NCBI GenBank assembly: GCA_041571855.1 | Contig: JBFFTH010000014.1 | Location: forward strand, 1-22,164 | DNA: 22,164 bases | Direction of reading: 5' to 3' | From: JACKOF01 sp041571855 | Lineage (GTDB): Bacteria > Pseudomonadota > Gammaproteobacteria > Pseudomonadales > Porticoccaceae | In this document: positions 8,273 to 16,243 of the stretch, one piece after another | How positions within the stretch are numbered: the first letter of the stretch is position 1 | Layout of the letters: each line of letters opens with the position of its first letter | Translations under genes and position numbers: made by a program | Notes under the pieces: model-generated | What the model was told of the DNA's origin: nothing | Database searches by the model: none | Seen by the model: only the letters and a program-made list of their open reading frames with translations

Positions 8273-8285
8273 AATCAATTGGTTA
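8273..8285 (+). promoter_or_regulatory. IHF consensus site 1
   Basis: AATCAATTGGTTA matches the IHF consensus WATCAANNNNTTR at every fixed position. It sits at the edge of an AT-rich tract, which favours IHF binding. A second perfect match begins exactly 30 bases further on, about three helical turns. Confidence 0.6.
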
Positions 8286-8302
8286 TGTTTCTCCGCGCCA
8301 AG

Positions 8303-8315
8303 AATCAATGAGTTA
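8303..8315 (+). promoter_or_regulatory. IHF consensus site 2
   Basis: AATCAATGAGTTA is a second full match to WATCAANNNNTTR in the same orientation as the first. Under equal base composition one such match is expected about every 65 kb per strand, so two within 43 bases beside DnaA boxes is notable, even allowing for the local AT richness. Confidence 0.6.
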
Positions 8316-8355
8316 CGCAAACTTCGTATATTTTTTGTAAGATGCCCTTGCTAAC

Positions 8356-8364
8356 TGTGGACAA
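8356..8364 (-). promoter_or_regulatory. Near-consensus DnaA box
   Basis: TGTGGACAA reads TTGTCCACA on the minus strand, one base away from the strict DnaA box TTATCCACA. It flanks the IHF sites on the side away from the inverted box pair. On its own it would be weak evidence. Confidence 0.4.
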
Positions 8365-8493
8365 AGCTGCCCCCTCAATCCGGAAAAGCTGCACAGATAC
8401 GGTGCAAGTTGATGAAAAAAGAACCGAATGCAGCGAACTGTTACTCAAGCAAGCACCGTCCAGCACCTTAACCGACGTTCAGCGGGCGCCGCT

Positions 8494-9252
8494 TCAGGAC
8501 AACTCAATCCAGTCAAAACCATGGTCCTGGCAGGCATAGTGGACGCTCGGCAAGGTTGCCGCAATATCACTGACGGTCTCCCGCACCAGTGAAACACAGT
8601 TGTTTTTTTCACTGATATGACCGAGAACAAGCTGCTGGATATTCTCAATACAGACTCTCTCCAGCAGCCAGCGGGCCTGGCTGTTGTTCAAATGCCCCCA
8701 GTCACCCCCCACCCTGCGCTTCAGGCTTGGGGGATAGGGACCATTGGCAAGCATCTCGCTGTCGTGGTTTGCCTCCAGCAACATGCCGTCGCAGTGGCTG
8801 AAATTTTCCAACACGTGGGGAGTGATTGTACCGAGGTCGGTCAAAAGGCCCAGGGCATGTCTTTCATTGCGCAATACATACTGCACTGGCTCCCTGGCAT
8901 CATGGGGGACTGCAACCGGTGTTACCGCAAATGATTCGCAGTGAAAAACCTCGTGACTACTGGCAATTAGATGCAAATTTTCGACGTTGTCATTTATCGC
9001 CCGTCGGGTTCCCGCGGTCATGTAGACCGGTGTCTTGTACTTGCGGGTAAATGCCGCCACGCCGCGGGCGTGATCCGCGTGTTCATGGGTCACCAGCACC
9101 GCGCTGATCTCGGCGGGAGAGACCTGCAGTCGTTTGAGCCGGCGCTCCGTTTCCCGCACTGAGAAACCGCAATCGATCATCAGGCAGCAGTTACGATCTT
9201 TTACCAGCGTGGCATTTCCCTTGCTGCCACTACCGAGGGATGCAAACTTCAC
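8494..9252 (-). CDS. MBL-fold metallo-hydrolase (YycJ/WalJ-like, COG1235 type)
   Basis: This 252-residue protein is a metallo-beta-lactamase-fold hydrolase. It starts MKFASLGSGSKGNATLV, the typical opening of the YycJ/WalJ and PhnP-related group. THEHADHARG carries the metal ligands His56, His58, Asp60 and His61. LLTDLGTIT, ANHDSEML and LGHISEKNN supply the later metal and active-site motifs. Members act as phosphodiesterases or nucleases, and the substrate is unknown here. It lies 14 bases downstream of bamC and is probably the third gene of a dapA-bamC-MBL operon, the same order as in Pseudomonas. In Pseudomonas purC follows, but not here: the gene ends at a long gap with DnaA boxes. Confidence 0.85.
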   Translation of the reverse strand: MKFASLGSGSKGNATLVKDRNCCLMIDCGFSVRETERRLKRLQVSPAEISAVLVTHEHADHARGVAAFTRKYKTPVYMTAGTRRAINDNVENLHLIASSHEVFHCESFAVTPVAVPHDAREPVQYVLRNERHALGLLTDLGTITPHVLENFSHCDGMLLEANHDSEMLANGPYPPSLKRRVGGDWGHLNNSQARWLLERVCIENIQQLVLGHISEKNNCVSLVRETVSDIAATLPSVHYACQDHGFDWIELS

Positions 9253-9266
9253 CGGGCCGGCTGCCC

Positions 9267-10319
9267 CTAGGACAGGTTAGAGCGGATGATCTTCAGTAGC
9301 TTGGTAGCGGTACCGTGATCGAGACTGGTCTTGTCTGCAGAGACGATCCTGATTTCAGCACCACTCTCTACCTGGTCAATCAGGACCTGGTATTCCACCG
9401 GTGCGACCGTTTCATCCTCGCCCCCGATCCAGCGCCTGATAAAGCCCTCCTCTTCTTCCTCTTTCTCTTCCATCCTGACAGGGCTGTATTCCACCCGCAC
9501 GACACCGGTCGACTTGCTGTCTTCGATAATTGAAAAACCACCACGGGAGAGGGAGTAGTTCAGGGAGGCCCAGGACCGCTCATAGGGCAATTTGAGTATC
9601 AGGTAGGGGTCGGCAACTCGCGGGCTGACAAATTCGACCTTGGACTCACCGCCAATGGACTGCGCCAACAACGAAATGGTGCCGCTGTTGATATCTGACG
9701 CCAGTGCATTGGCGACCATCTCAAGCATTTCCCGCTCGCGATCCTTGGAGTCGGAACTGGCCGGCCAGGGTGTTGTGTCTTTAATTTCGACAAGCGGTTT
9801 CTGGGCGTGCAGGAATTTAACCTCGGCACTGTTGATCTGCACGGCAGGCTCTATGCGAATGCGGTAACGGTGGAGATTTGTCTTATCATCCTTGAACTCC
9901 AGCCAGGCCGTTTCTATCTCACCCCTGCTGGCATCAACGCGGGTAGCCGGTACCGAGCTGCGACTGAGTATATTGCGCACCCGCGGCCAAACTTCCTCCG
10001 GCGGCTTGTTGATCAGAATCCAGCTGTTGTCTTCAAATGACTGTATTTTTACCGTCTCTTCCAGGCGTGTTTCCGAAAGCGGCAGAGGGCGCGGCGTATT
10101 GTACTCATCACCCGCCAGCGCTGTATTGGACACATTGGGAATAGGATATATCTGGCCGATAGTTGCACCGTCCTGTCCGGTCGGCACATCCATCACCGGT
10201 ATGTTCCCGGACTTGAGGTACTCAGCGCTGCGATCTTCAAAAACGCCGCACCCAGAAGCCAGCAAAGCAACCGCCGTCATAAGGGCAACACCGGCATTTC
10301 TTTTAACAGTTCTCAGCAT
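9267..10319 (-). CDS. bamC: Outer membrane protein assembly factor BamC
   Basis: BamC (NlpB) is a lipoprotein of the BAM complex, which inserts beta-barrel proteins into the outer membrane. The 350-residue protein has a signal peptide with lipobox LASGC (Cys24), then an unstructured N-terminal stretch (about 25-90) that in E. coli binds BamD. Two helix-grip domains follow (about 97-220 and 232-350). The position between dapA (31 bases upstream) and the MBL hydrolase is the classical dapA-nlpB arrangement. A highly acidic stretch, MEEKEEEEEGFIRRW, interrupts the second domain. E. coli BamC, at about 344 residues, is of similar length. The assignment rests on both context and sequence. Overall similarity in this family is low, so the context matters. 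Confidence 0.88.
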   Translation of the reverse strand: MLRTVKRNAGVALMTAVALLASGCGVFEDRSAEYLKSGNIPVMDVPTGQDGATIGQIYPIPNVSNTALAGDEYNTPRPLPLSETRLEETVKIQSFEDNSWILINKPPEEVWPRVRNILSRSSVPATRVDASRGEIETAWLEFKDDKTNLHRYRIRIEPAVQINSAEVKFLHAQKPLVEIKDTTPWPASSDSKDREREMLEMVANALASDINSGTISLLAQSIGGESKVEFVSPRVADPYLILKLPYERSWASLNYSLSRGGFSIIEDSKSTGVVRVEYSPVRMEEKEEEEEGFIRRWIGGEDETVAPVEYQVLIDQVESGAEIRIVSADKTSLDHGTATKLLKIIRSNLS

Positions 10320-10350
10320 GATTTAACTACTCCCACTCGTTTTACGCGGC

Positions 10351-11229
10351 TTACAGCAAACCGGCAGCGCTCAAGGCTTCTCTCACCTGGCTCCGGTAAC
10401 CCTCACTCAGCGGTGTCAGCGGCAGGCGAATACCGTGCTGTATCAAGCCCATTTCCGCCACTGCCCACTTGACAGGAATCGGGTTCGATTCCAGGAACAT
10501 GGCCCTGTGTACCGGCAACAACTGCTGATGAATTGCCCGGGCAGCATCAGCTTCACCGGCCAGGGCCAGGCGACACATCTCTGCCATCAACCTTGGCGCC
10601 ACGTTGGCCGTCACCGAAATATTTCCCTGTCCACCCAGCAGCATCAGCTCCACTGCCGTTTCATCATCGCCGGAGTAAATGGCAAAGTTGTCCGGCGAGC
10701 TGTCAATCAATTGTTTGGCTCTGGCGAGGTCACCGGTGGCTTCCTTGATGCCCACGATATTGGCAATTTCTGCCAGTCGAAGAACCGTTTCCGGCAACAT
10801 GTCGCAGGCAGTTCTGCCCGGCACATTGTAGAGGATTTGCGGAACATCGACGGCCTCGGCAATAGCTCTGTGATGCAGATACAAGCCTTCCTGGGTTGGC
10901 TTGTTGTAGTAGGGAGTCACCAGCAGGCAGGCATCGGCACCGGCGTGATGTGCACCCCGGGTCAGTTCGATGGCCTCGCTGGTGGAATTGGCCCCGGTAC
11001 CGGCGACAACCGCGAGCTGCCCGTCTGCGTGATCAACGATTGCAGCGATGGTTGCGACGTGCTCCTGCACATCCAGTGTCGCCGATTCACCGGTAGTGCC
11101 AACCGCAACGATGGCGTCTGTACCCTGCTCTATATGCCAGGCAACAAGTTTTTCCAGGGCGGCCCAGTCAACTTCCAGCGTATCGGAACACATTGGCGTG
11201 ACCATGGCCACCAGGCTGCCGGTTATCAT
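10351..11229 (-). CDS. dapA: 4-hydroxy-tetrahydrodipicolinate synthase
   Basis: DapA condenses pyruvate with aspartate semialdehyde, the first committed step to DAP and lysine. The 292-residue protein is a TIM barrel with the usual active-site set: AVGTTGESATL (Thr45 and Thr46), VTPYYNKPTQEGLY, the catalytic tyrosine in QILYNVPGRT (Tyr134), and the Schiff-base lysine in VGIKEATGDL (Lys162). SGDDETAVEL and NPIPVKWA are further family motifs. GAGGGA upstream of the ATG serves as ribosome site. It is the first gene of a leftward dapA-bamC-MBL unit, with a 102-base gap separating it from lpxL. It is the third DAP-pathway gene in the window; dapD and dapE lie about 7 kb away on the other strand. 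Confidence 0.96.
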   Translation of the reverse strand: MITGSLVAMVTPMCSDTLEVDWAALEKLVAWHIEQGTDAIVAVGTTGESATLDVQEHVATIAAIVDHADGQLAVVAGTGANSTSEAIELTRGAHHAGADACLLVTPYYNKPTQEGLYLHHRAIAEAVDVPQILYNVPGRTACDMLPETVLRLAEIANIVGIKEATGDLARAKQLIDSSPDNFAIYSGDDETAVELMLLGGQGNISVTANVAPRLMAEMCRLALAGEADAARAIHQQLLPVHRAMFLESNPIPVKWAVAEMGLIQHGIRLPLTPLSEGYRSQVREALSAAGLL

Positions 11230-11331
11230 CGAAATCCCTCAAAAAAAGTATCGAGCAAAAAGAAAGGCGTAATGGTACTGACGTCAACGACGGGGCACAA
11301 GCAATTCAAAGCCGTCAGCGGATGAACACTG

Positions 11332-12294
11332 TTATTTACCCGGCTTTTTTTTCTTTCTCTTGCGCTTGCGTTTCGGGTACACGGGTTCAAGGCCCTCGGG
11401 GCGCGTCTTAAAGCGGCGGTGCACCCACATGTATTGATCCGGCTGCTGTTCCACAAGACGCTCGATAACCCGGTTTACTGTTTCCACATCGGCCACGTCA
11501 TCGCCGCTGGGAAAATTCTCCAGTGGCGGCAGGATGGACACCTGGTAACCCTTTGTCCCGGGCAGACGGATATGGGTGAAAGGAAGAACAGCTGCCTTGC
11601 CCATCTGGGCAAAGCGCGCGGTTGCCGTCACGGACGCCGCAGGCACGCCGAAGAAAGTGCCGAAGACACTCTGCTTGGGGCCGTAATCCTGGTCCGGCGC
11701 ATACCAGATGATCCTGCCCCGCTTGAGTGCCCGCAGGATTGAACGCACGTCCTTGCGCTCATAAACCCTGATCTCGCTATTGCGCTTGCTGCGACCCCGC
11801 GCCTGCAGGTAGTCATAGACAGCATTTTTGTGGGGACGATACATGCCGTCCGCGGAATAGCGCATCGCCAGACCGGCGGCGCCAACCTCCAGCGTGGTAT
11901 GGTGAATGGCCATCAGCAGCGCACCTTTGCCACACTGCTCCAGCGCCTGGATATGCTCCATGCCTTGCAGGGAAATCAACCTCGATAAACGCCGGTCTGA
12001 CCACCACCAGCCCATGCCTACCTCAAAGAAAGCAATGCCGTAATTTTCAAAGTTTTTTTTCAGCAACTGTTCGCGCTCCTGCGGCGACAGCGCAGGAAAA
12101 CACAGCTCAAGGTTGCGCTCGGCAATCATGCGCCGCTCGCTGCCTAGCAAATAGATCAGCCTGCCCAACTGCCTGCCCAGCATTAACAGGGCCGGATAGG
12201 GCAACATGACCAGCAGGCGCCAAATCCCCATGCCTAGCCAGGTCAGCCAGTAGCGGGGGTGTAAATAGGAGGCTTGAAAGGTTGGGTTATTCAT
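11332..12294 (-). CDS. lpxL: Lipid A biosynthesis lauroyl-type acyltransferase
   Basis: LpxL (HtrB) adds a secondary acyl chain to Kdo2-lipid IVA at the cytoplasmic face of the inner membrane. The protein aligns closely with E. coli LpxL: LHPRYWLTWLGMGIWRLL near the start (membrane helix about residues 15-35), RNLELCFP, GMEHI, YRPHKN, WYAPDQDYGPKQSVFGTFFG and YMWVHRRFKTRPEG. The acyltransferase HX4E motif is His131-x4-Glu136 (HHTTLE). The length is 320 residues, about 14 more than E. coli. The excess is a strongly basic tail made mostly of Lys and Arg with a final PGK. Which acyl chain it uses (lauroyl or another) cannot be told from the sequence. A TATAAT box lies about 25 bases upstream. 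It is probably transcribed alone. Confidence 0.92.
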   Translation of the reverse strand: MNNPTFQASYLHPRYWLTWLGMGIWRLLVMLPYPALLMLGRQLGRLIYLLGSERRMIAERNLELCFPALSPQEREQLLKKNFENYGIAFFEVGMGWWWSDRRLSRLISLQGMEHIQALEQCGKGALLMAIHHTTLEVGAAGLAMRYSADGMYRPHKNAVYDYLQARGRSKRNSEIRVYERKDVRSILRALKRGRIIWYAPDQDYGPKQSVFGTFFGVPAASVTATARFAQMGKAAVLPFTHIRLPGTKGYQVSILPPLENFPSGDDVADVETVNRVIERLVEQQPDQYMWVHRRFKTRPEGLEPVYPKRKRKRKKKKPGK

Positions 12295-12319
12295 AGTTCT
12301 TCAGTTTTTATTTCCAGGC

Positions 12320-12325
12320 ATTATA
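12320..12325 (-). promoter_or_regulatory. Likely -10 box of the lpxL promoter
   Basis: On the minus strand these bases read TATAAT, a perfect sigma70 -10 hexamer, 25 bases before the lpxL ATG and inside the short gap after the LACTB2-like gene. No convincing -35 hexamer lies 16-18 bases further upstream, so the call rests on the -10 match and its position. Confidence 0.4.
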
Positions 12326-12378
12326 AGTTGTGGCCCCGAGGTGGTACGTGAGCGTTTGCGCAAGCTTCGGCACTCCGG

Positions 12379-13239
12379 CTATTCAGCCGATGCCAGCAAC
12401 TGCCAGCGCTCCTCCCCAAAGGCCCAGTGTTCTGCAATTCGCTTTTCAGCCCTGCCCTCGTGCTCCAGTTTCATCAGGTGAGCCCAGAGCGAGTACTTCG
12501 CCAGTTTCCAGAGCAGGGGGTCAACATCGCTGTAAACCTCCGGCAGCAGGTCCTCCAGGCTGGATTCGCCCTTTTCCTGCAGCGCTTTGACCAGCCTGGC
12601 CTCGCGCATCAGGCGATGATGCACAATGCCCCGGGTGACCTTTTTCGGCTCGGACATGATCTCGCCATGCCCCGGCGCAATGGCTTCGATCTGATAACTG
12701 TCCAGCGCCTCAGTCGAAGCGATATAGTGCGCCATGTTGCCAGCGGGGGGAATAATAACCACCGATGAGCCCTGCATAATGTGGTCGCCTGAAAACAGCA
12801 GCCCCTCCTCCCGCAGAAGATAACAGTAGTGGTTGGCGACATGGCCGGGGGTATGAATCGCCTCCAGCGTATACTCGGACGTCTGCAACAGATCCCCGTG
12901 CCGGACAGTATTGTCCGGCTGAAAACTGAGATCCTGGTGGCCGTCATCGGGTAACACGCAACCCACCAGCTCTGCGCCTGTTCTATCTGCCAGGATTTTT
13001 GCCGCCGGTGAATGATCCGGGTGGGTGTGAGTAACCAGTACCGAGCAAAGCCGGTCTCCACAGGCAGCCAGGATGGCATCGACATGGCTGTCAATCGCGG
13101 GTCCCGGATCGATCACTGCAACCTTGTTCGAGCCGACCAGGTAGGTGTTGGTGCCGTTGGCTGTCATGCGACCGGGGTTGGGCGCAGTGATGCGGCTGAC
13201 GAGGGGACTTATAGTGCGAATGGTCACGGGCTTCAACAC
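12379..13239 (-). CDS. LACTB2-like MBL-fold hydrolase with C-terminal winged helix
   Basis: This 286-residue metallo-beta-lactamase-fold protein carries the zinc-binding motif VTHTHPDHSPAA (His71, His73, Asp75, His76), IHTPGHVANHYCYLL, FSGDHIMQGSS and APGHGEI. The C-terminal third (about 205-275), with HHRLMREARLVKAL and WKLAKYSLWAHLMKLEHEGRA, is the helical winged-helix extension of the LACTB2/beta-lactamase-like-2 group. Human LACTB2 is an endoribonuclease. Bacterial members are mostly uncharacterised, so RNA or thioester cleavage are both only possibilities. It is 37 bases downstream of fabV and may be cotranscribed with it. It is not a beta-lactamase of resistance type, because it lacks a signal peptide and has the wrong length and motifs. 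Confidence 0.82.
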   Translation of the reverse strand: MLKPVTIRTISPLVSRITAPNPGRMTANGTNTYLVGSNKVAVIDPGPAIDSHVDAILAACGDRLCSVLVTHTHPDHSPAAKILADRTGAELVGCVLPDDGHQDLSFQPDNTVRHGDLLQTSEYTLEAIHTPGHVANHYCYLLREEGLLFSGDHIMQGSSVVIIPPAGNMAHYIASTEALDSYQIEAIAPGHGEIMSEPKKVTRGIVHHRLMREARLVKALQEKGESSLEDLLPEVYSDVDPLLWKLAKYSLWAHLMKLEHEGRAEKRIAEHWAFGEERWQLLASAE

Positions 13240-13276
13240 GCGGACGCCAACCCGAAGCCGGGCTGGCGCCGTCGGG

Positions 13277-14476
13277 CTAAACCAGGTTGTTTATGGGCAC
13301 GACCGGGTCCACATCGGCATCATAATCAACGCCATCGATCTCAAAGCCAAACAAATGCAGAAACTCCTGTTTGTAACCGGCAAAATCCGTGATCTGATTG
13401 AGGTTTTCCGTGGTGACTTTGTCCCACAATTCTTCAACCGCCTGCTGTACTTCCGGTCGCAGCTCCAGGTTATCAACCCGGTAGCGACCATCGTCGTCAA
13501 AGCGCGGCGCGTTGGAGTAGAGACACTCGGTGAAGAGTCGATACAGCTGCTCAATACAGCCCTCGTGACTGCCATCTGCCTTCATGACTTTGAACAGCAT
13601 CGCCAGATAGACGGGCATCACCGGAATGGCGGCGCTGGCCTGGGTAACCACCGCTTTTAGCACCGATACGCGAGCATCACCTCCAATGGGGGCCAGCAGT
13701 TTACGGATTTCCAGCGCCCTCTTGTCGAGATCCTTCTTGGCCTGACCGATGGTTCCATTCCAGTAGATGTCCCAGGTCATTTTCTCACCGATGTAAGTGT
13801 AGGCCGAGGTTTTACATCCCTCCGCCAATACGCCGGCATCGGACAATGCATCCATCCACATCTTCCAGTCTTCGCCGCCCATCACCGCGACGGTGTTATC
13901 GATTTCTTCCTGGCTGGCCGGCTCCAGGGTGAACTCCTGAATCTCCTCTTTATCTGTATTGACACCGCGCTGGGTAATGGATTTGCCGATCGGCTTCAGG
14001 GTCGAGTTATACACCACGCCCGTTTTCGGGTGTTGGCGGCGGGGTGACGCCAGGCTGTAGATCACCAGGTCAACTTTGCCCATGTCCTGCTTGATCATTT
14101 CTATGGTTTTTTGCTTGATCTCGTCGGAGAAGGCATCACCGTTAATACTTTTGGCGTACAGACCTTCCTGCTCTGCATATTTATGGAAGGCGGCGGAGTT
14201 GTACCAGCCAGCAGTACCGGGCTTGCGCTCAGCGCCTTCCTTCTCGAAGAAAAGCCCGAGGGTTTTGGCGCCATAACCGAAAGCAGCCGTGATTCTGGAG
14301 GCGAGGCCGTAACCCGTCGATGCACCGATCACCAGAACATTCTGAGGCCGAGGACCATCTGTCGCCAGCGGTGCCAGGGACTTGATGAAGTCTATCTGGT
14401 TTTTCACATTCACGTCACAACCCACAGGATGAGTCGTGATACACATAAAGCCGCGCGTTCTTGGTTTAATAATCAT
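13277..14476 (-). CDS. fabV: Enoyl-ACP/enoyl-CoA reductase FabV
   Basis: FabV reduces trans-2-enoyl thioesters with NADH in the last step of each fatty-acid elongation cycle. The 399-residue protein begins MIIKPRTRGFMC, the typical FabV opening. Its cofactor loop is NVLVIGASTGYGLASRI (about residues 46-62). The active-site Y-x8-K motif is YWNGTIGQAK (Tyr238, Lys247), with the wider spacing that separates FabV from the FabI/InhA type. YSLASPRRQHP and GDARVSVLKAVVTQASAAIP are also family hallmarks. AGGGAG precedes the ATG. FabV enzymes are known to be little affected by triclosan. No fabI is seen in this window, so whether it is the only enoyl reductase is unknown. slyX lies 83 bases upstream. 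Confidence 0.95.
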   Translation of the reverse strand: MIIKPRTRGFMCITTHPVGCDVNVKNQIDFIKSLAPLATDGPRPQNVLVIGASTGYGLASRITAAFGYGAKTLGLFFEKEGAERKPGTAGWYNSAAFHKYAEQEGLYAKSINGDAFSDEIKQKTIEMIKQDMGKVDLVIYSLASPRRQHPKTGVVYNSTLKPIGKSITQRGVNTDKEEIQEFTLEPASQEEIDNTVAVMGGEDWKMWMDALSDAGVLAEGCKTSAYTYIGEKMTWDIYWNGTIGQAKKDLDKRALEIRKLLAPIGGDARVSVLKAVVTQASAAIPVMPVYLAMLFKVMKADGSHEGCIEQLYRLFTECLYSNAPRFDDDGRYRVDNLELRPEVQQAVEELWDKVTTENLNQITDFAGYKQEFLHLFGFEIDGVDYDADVDPVVPINNLV

Positions 14477-14559
14477 TGCTGCTCCCTTGGACGTAATTGT
14501 TGTGCTTATTATCAGAAGAGAGCCTAATAATACCCCGAAGACGAGTGCAGGGCCATTGG

Positions 14560-14766
14560 CTAATAATGGGGTGGCTTTTCTGCCGGCGTCGCAGCGGCAT
14601 CCTTGCCCTCATCCATGTATTCCTGCATCCGCTCAAGCATAATCCGGCAGCTGTCTCTCAGCCGATCAAGCTCATCGCGCTGATCCACGATCACCTTGTT
14701 AAGGCTGTCGACCATGTCTTCCAGGTAGGCCAGCTTGGTTTCGATATCCAGCAAACGCTCATCCAT
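14560..14766 (-). CDS. slyX: SlyX family coiled-coil protein
   Basis: This small 68-residue protein consists almost wholly of a predicted coiled coil (ERLLDIETKLAYLEDMVDSL and following heptads) and ends EKPPHY. The PPHY tail and the length are the marks of SlyX, whose biochemical role is unknown; its usual neighbour in enterics is slyD. The frame is open to 14805, but the ATG at 14766 was chosen because SlyX proteins begin just before the first heptad and because a GAGGTG ribosome-site-like sequence precedes it. This start overlaps the rimO stop by eight bases, so it is likely translated together with rimO. Confidence 0.82.
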   Translation of the reverse strand: MDERLLDIETKLAYLEDMVDSLNKVIVDQRDELDRLRDSCRIMLERMQEYMDEGKDAAATPAEKPPHY

Positions 14767-16102
14767 CTCTTTGCACCTCGCCCCACAGGTCATATTCATC
14801 GGCATGGGTAATTTTCACCCATACCCTGTCGCCCGGCATAACATCAAACTGCTGATTGAGATAGATATTGCCGTCGATCTCCGGCGCATCCGCCCAACCC
14901 CTGCCTATGGCTCCCTCCTCATCCACTTCATCAATCAAGACCTCCAGCGTCTGCCCCACCTTGCGCGCCAGCCGCGCGGCACTGATTTTCTGCTGGGTTT
15001 GCATGAATCGCTGCCAGCGCTCCTGCTTGACGGCTTCCGGCACCTGGTCCGGCAAGTGGTTCGCCGCTGCACCCTCTACCGGGGAATACTGAAAACAGCC
15101 GACGCGATCGAGCTCTGCCTGCTGCAGGAAGTCCAGAAGCATCTGGAAGTCCTCTTCCGTCTCACCGGGAAAACCGACGATAAAGGTCGATCGAAGTGTC
15201 AACTCGGGACAGATTTGACGCCATTTTTTGATACGCGCCAGGACTTTCTCCGCATGGGCAGGCCGCTTCATCGCCTTGAGAATTTTCGGGCTGGCATGCT
15301 GGAAGGGAATATCCAGGTAGGGAAGAATCTTACCCTCTGCCATCAGTGGAATCACGTTGTCGACATGTGGATAGGGGTAGACGTAGTGCAGGCGCACCCA
15401 GACACCCAGTTCGCCCAGTGCCACGGCCAGGTCCTGCATGCGGGTTTCACGCGCCATTCCATCGATAAAACCCAGCTTGTATTTGACATCGATGCCGTAG
15501 GCAGAGGTGTCCTGGGAAATCACCAGCAGTTCCTGCACGCCGCTTGCAACCAGCTTCCTTGCCTCCGCCACCACATCCTTAATCGGGCGACTGACCAGGT
15601 TGCCACGCATTGCCGGAATAATGCAGAAAGCACAGCGATGGTTGCAGCCCTCGGAAATTTTCAGGTAGGCATAGTGGCCCGGTGTCAGCTTGATACCCTG
15701 GGGCGGCACCAGGTCATGGCGGAATCGGTTTTCTTCTCCGGGCGGGATAAACGTGTGCACAGCACCCATCACCGAATCGAGATCAGCCGGACCGCTGACA
15801 CTCAACACAGCGGGGTTGGCCGCTTTAATCGCCTCTGCATCGGAACCCTTGCCCATACAGCCGGTAACGATCACCTTGCCATTCTCGCGCATCGCCTCCT
15901 CTATGGCCTCCATCGACTCCTGCTTGGCACTGTCGATAAAGCCACAAGTGTTGACCACCACCACATCGGCATCCTGGTAACTGCCCGTCACCTCGTAACC
16001 TTCCAACTTAAGCTGGGTGAGAATGCGCTCGGAATCCACCAGCGCTTTCGGGCAGCCCAGACTCACCATGCCGACGCGTCTGGAGTCCTGTTTGTCACTC
16101 AT
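14759..16102 (-). CDS. rimO: Ribosomal protein S12 methylthiotransferase RimO
   Basis: RimO is a radical-SAM enzyme that adds a methylthio group to the beta carbon of an aspartate in ribosomal protein S12. The 447-residue protein has the three domains expected. The N-terminal MTTase domain has the cluster cysteines Cys17 (SLGCPKALVDSE), Cys53 (NTCGF) and Cys82 (TGCMGKG). The radical-SAM domain has EGCNHRCAFC (Cys153, Cys157, Cys160). The C-terminal TRAM domain runs about 380-445. RSTFIVGFPGETEEDF and QYSPVEGAAA are further RimO features, and the SLGCPK opening separates it from MiaB. It overlaps slyX by eight bases at its end. The 141-base gap upstream contains no obvious promoter that I can name. 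Confidence 0.96.
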   Translation of the reverse strand: MSDKQDSRRVGMVSLGCPKALVDSERILTQLKLEGYEVTGSYQDADVVVVNTCGFIDSAKQESMEAIEEAMRENGKVIVTGCMGKGSDAEAIKAANPAVLSVSGPADLDSVMGAVHTFIPPGEENRFRHDLVPPQGIKLTPGHYAYLKISEGCNHRCAFCIIPAMRGNLVSRPIKDVVAEARKLVASGVQELLVISQDTSAYGIDVKYKLGFIDGMARETRMQDLAVALGELGVWVRLHYVYPYPHVDNVIPLMAEGKILPYLDIPFQHASPKILKAMKRPAHAEKVLARIKKWRQICPELTLRSTFIVGFPGETEEDFQMLLDFLQQAELDRVGCFQYSPVEGAAANHLPDQVPEAVKQERWQRFMQTQQKISAARLARKVGQTLEVLIDEVDEEGAIGRGWADAPEIDGNIYLNQQFDVMPGDRVWVKITHADEYDLWGEVQRDG

Positions 16103-16243
16103 AGTTACTGTCCTGAAAAGAGCGGCATTTTGCAGCAGCCGTTATTACCTGGCAAATGGATGCCATCTTGTTGCAGCCAGAAGCAATGGTGCCCGGATTG
16201 CTGCGCCGAGGATTTTTTCAATGCAGACGCAATGGGATGCAAG

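Larger units (their letters stand above)
8110..8493. other. Gene-free gap with DnaA boxes, AT-rich tract and IHF sites
   Basis: No gene with a credible start was found in these 384 bases. The left part holds an inverted pair of DnaA boxes (8153-8175). The middle (about 8236-8290) is very AT-rich, with a further near-match DnaA box on the + strand, TTATACAGA (8248-8256). Two perfect IHF consensus sites follow at 8273-8285 and 8303-8315, and another near-match box lies at 8356-8364. In pseudomonads purC lies next to the MBL gene of the dapA-bamC cluster; here that position is taken by this gap. Confidence 0.6.

Noticed and set aside
8342..8539. Open frame of 65 codons in the gap before the MBL gene
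   Set aside because: No ribosome site or recognisable protein is seen, it overlaps the 3' end of the MBL gene, and it lies over the near-match DnaA box.
10435..11325. Open frame of 296 codons on the plus strand
   Set aside because: It is antisense to dapA, whose active-site residues are complete. The translation shows no domain.
12379..13239. Antibiotic-resistance metallo-beta-lactamase
   Set aside because: There is no export signal, and the C-terminal winged-helix extension places it in the LACTB2-like housekeeping group.
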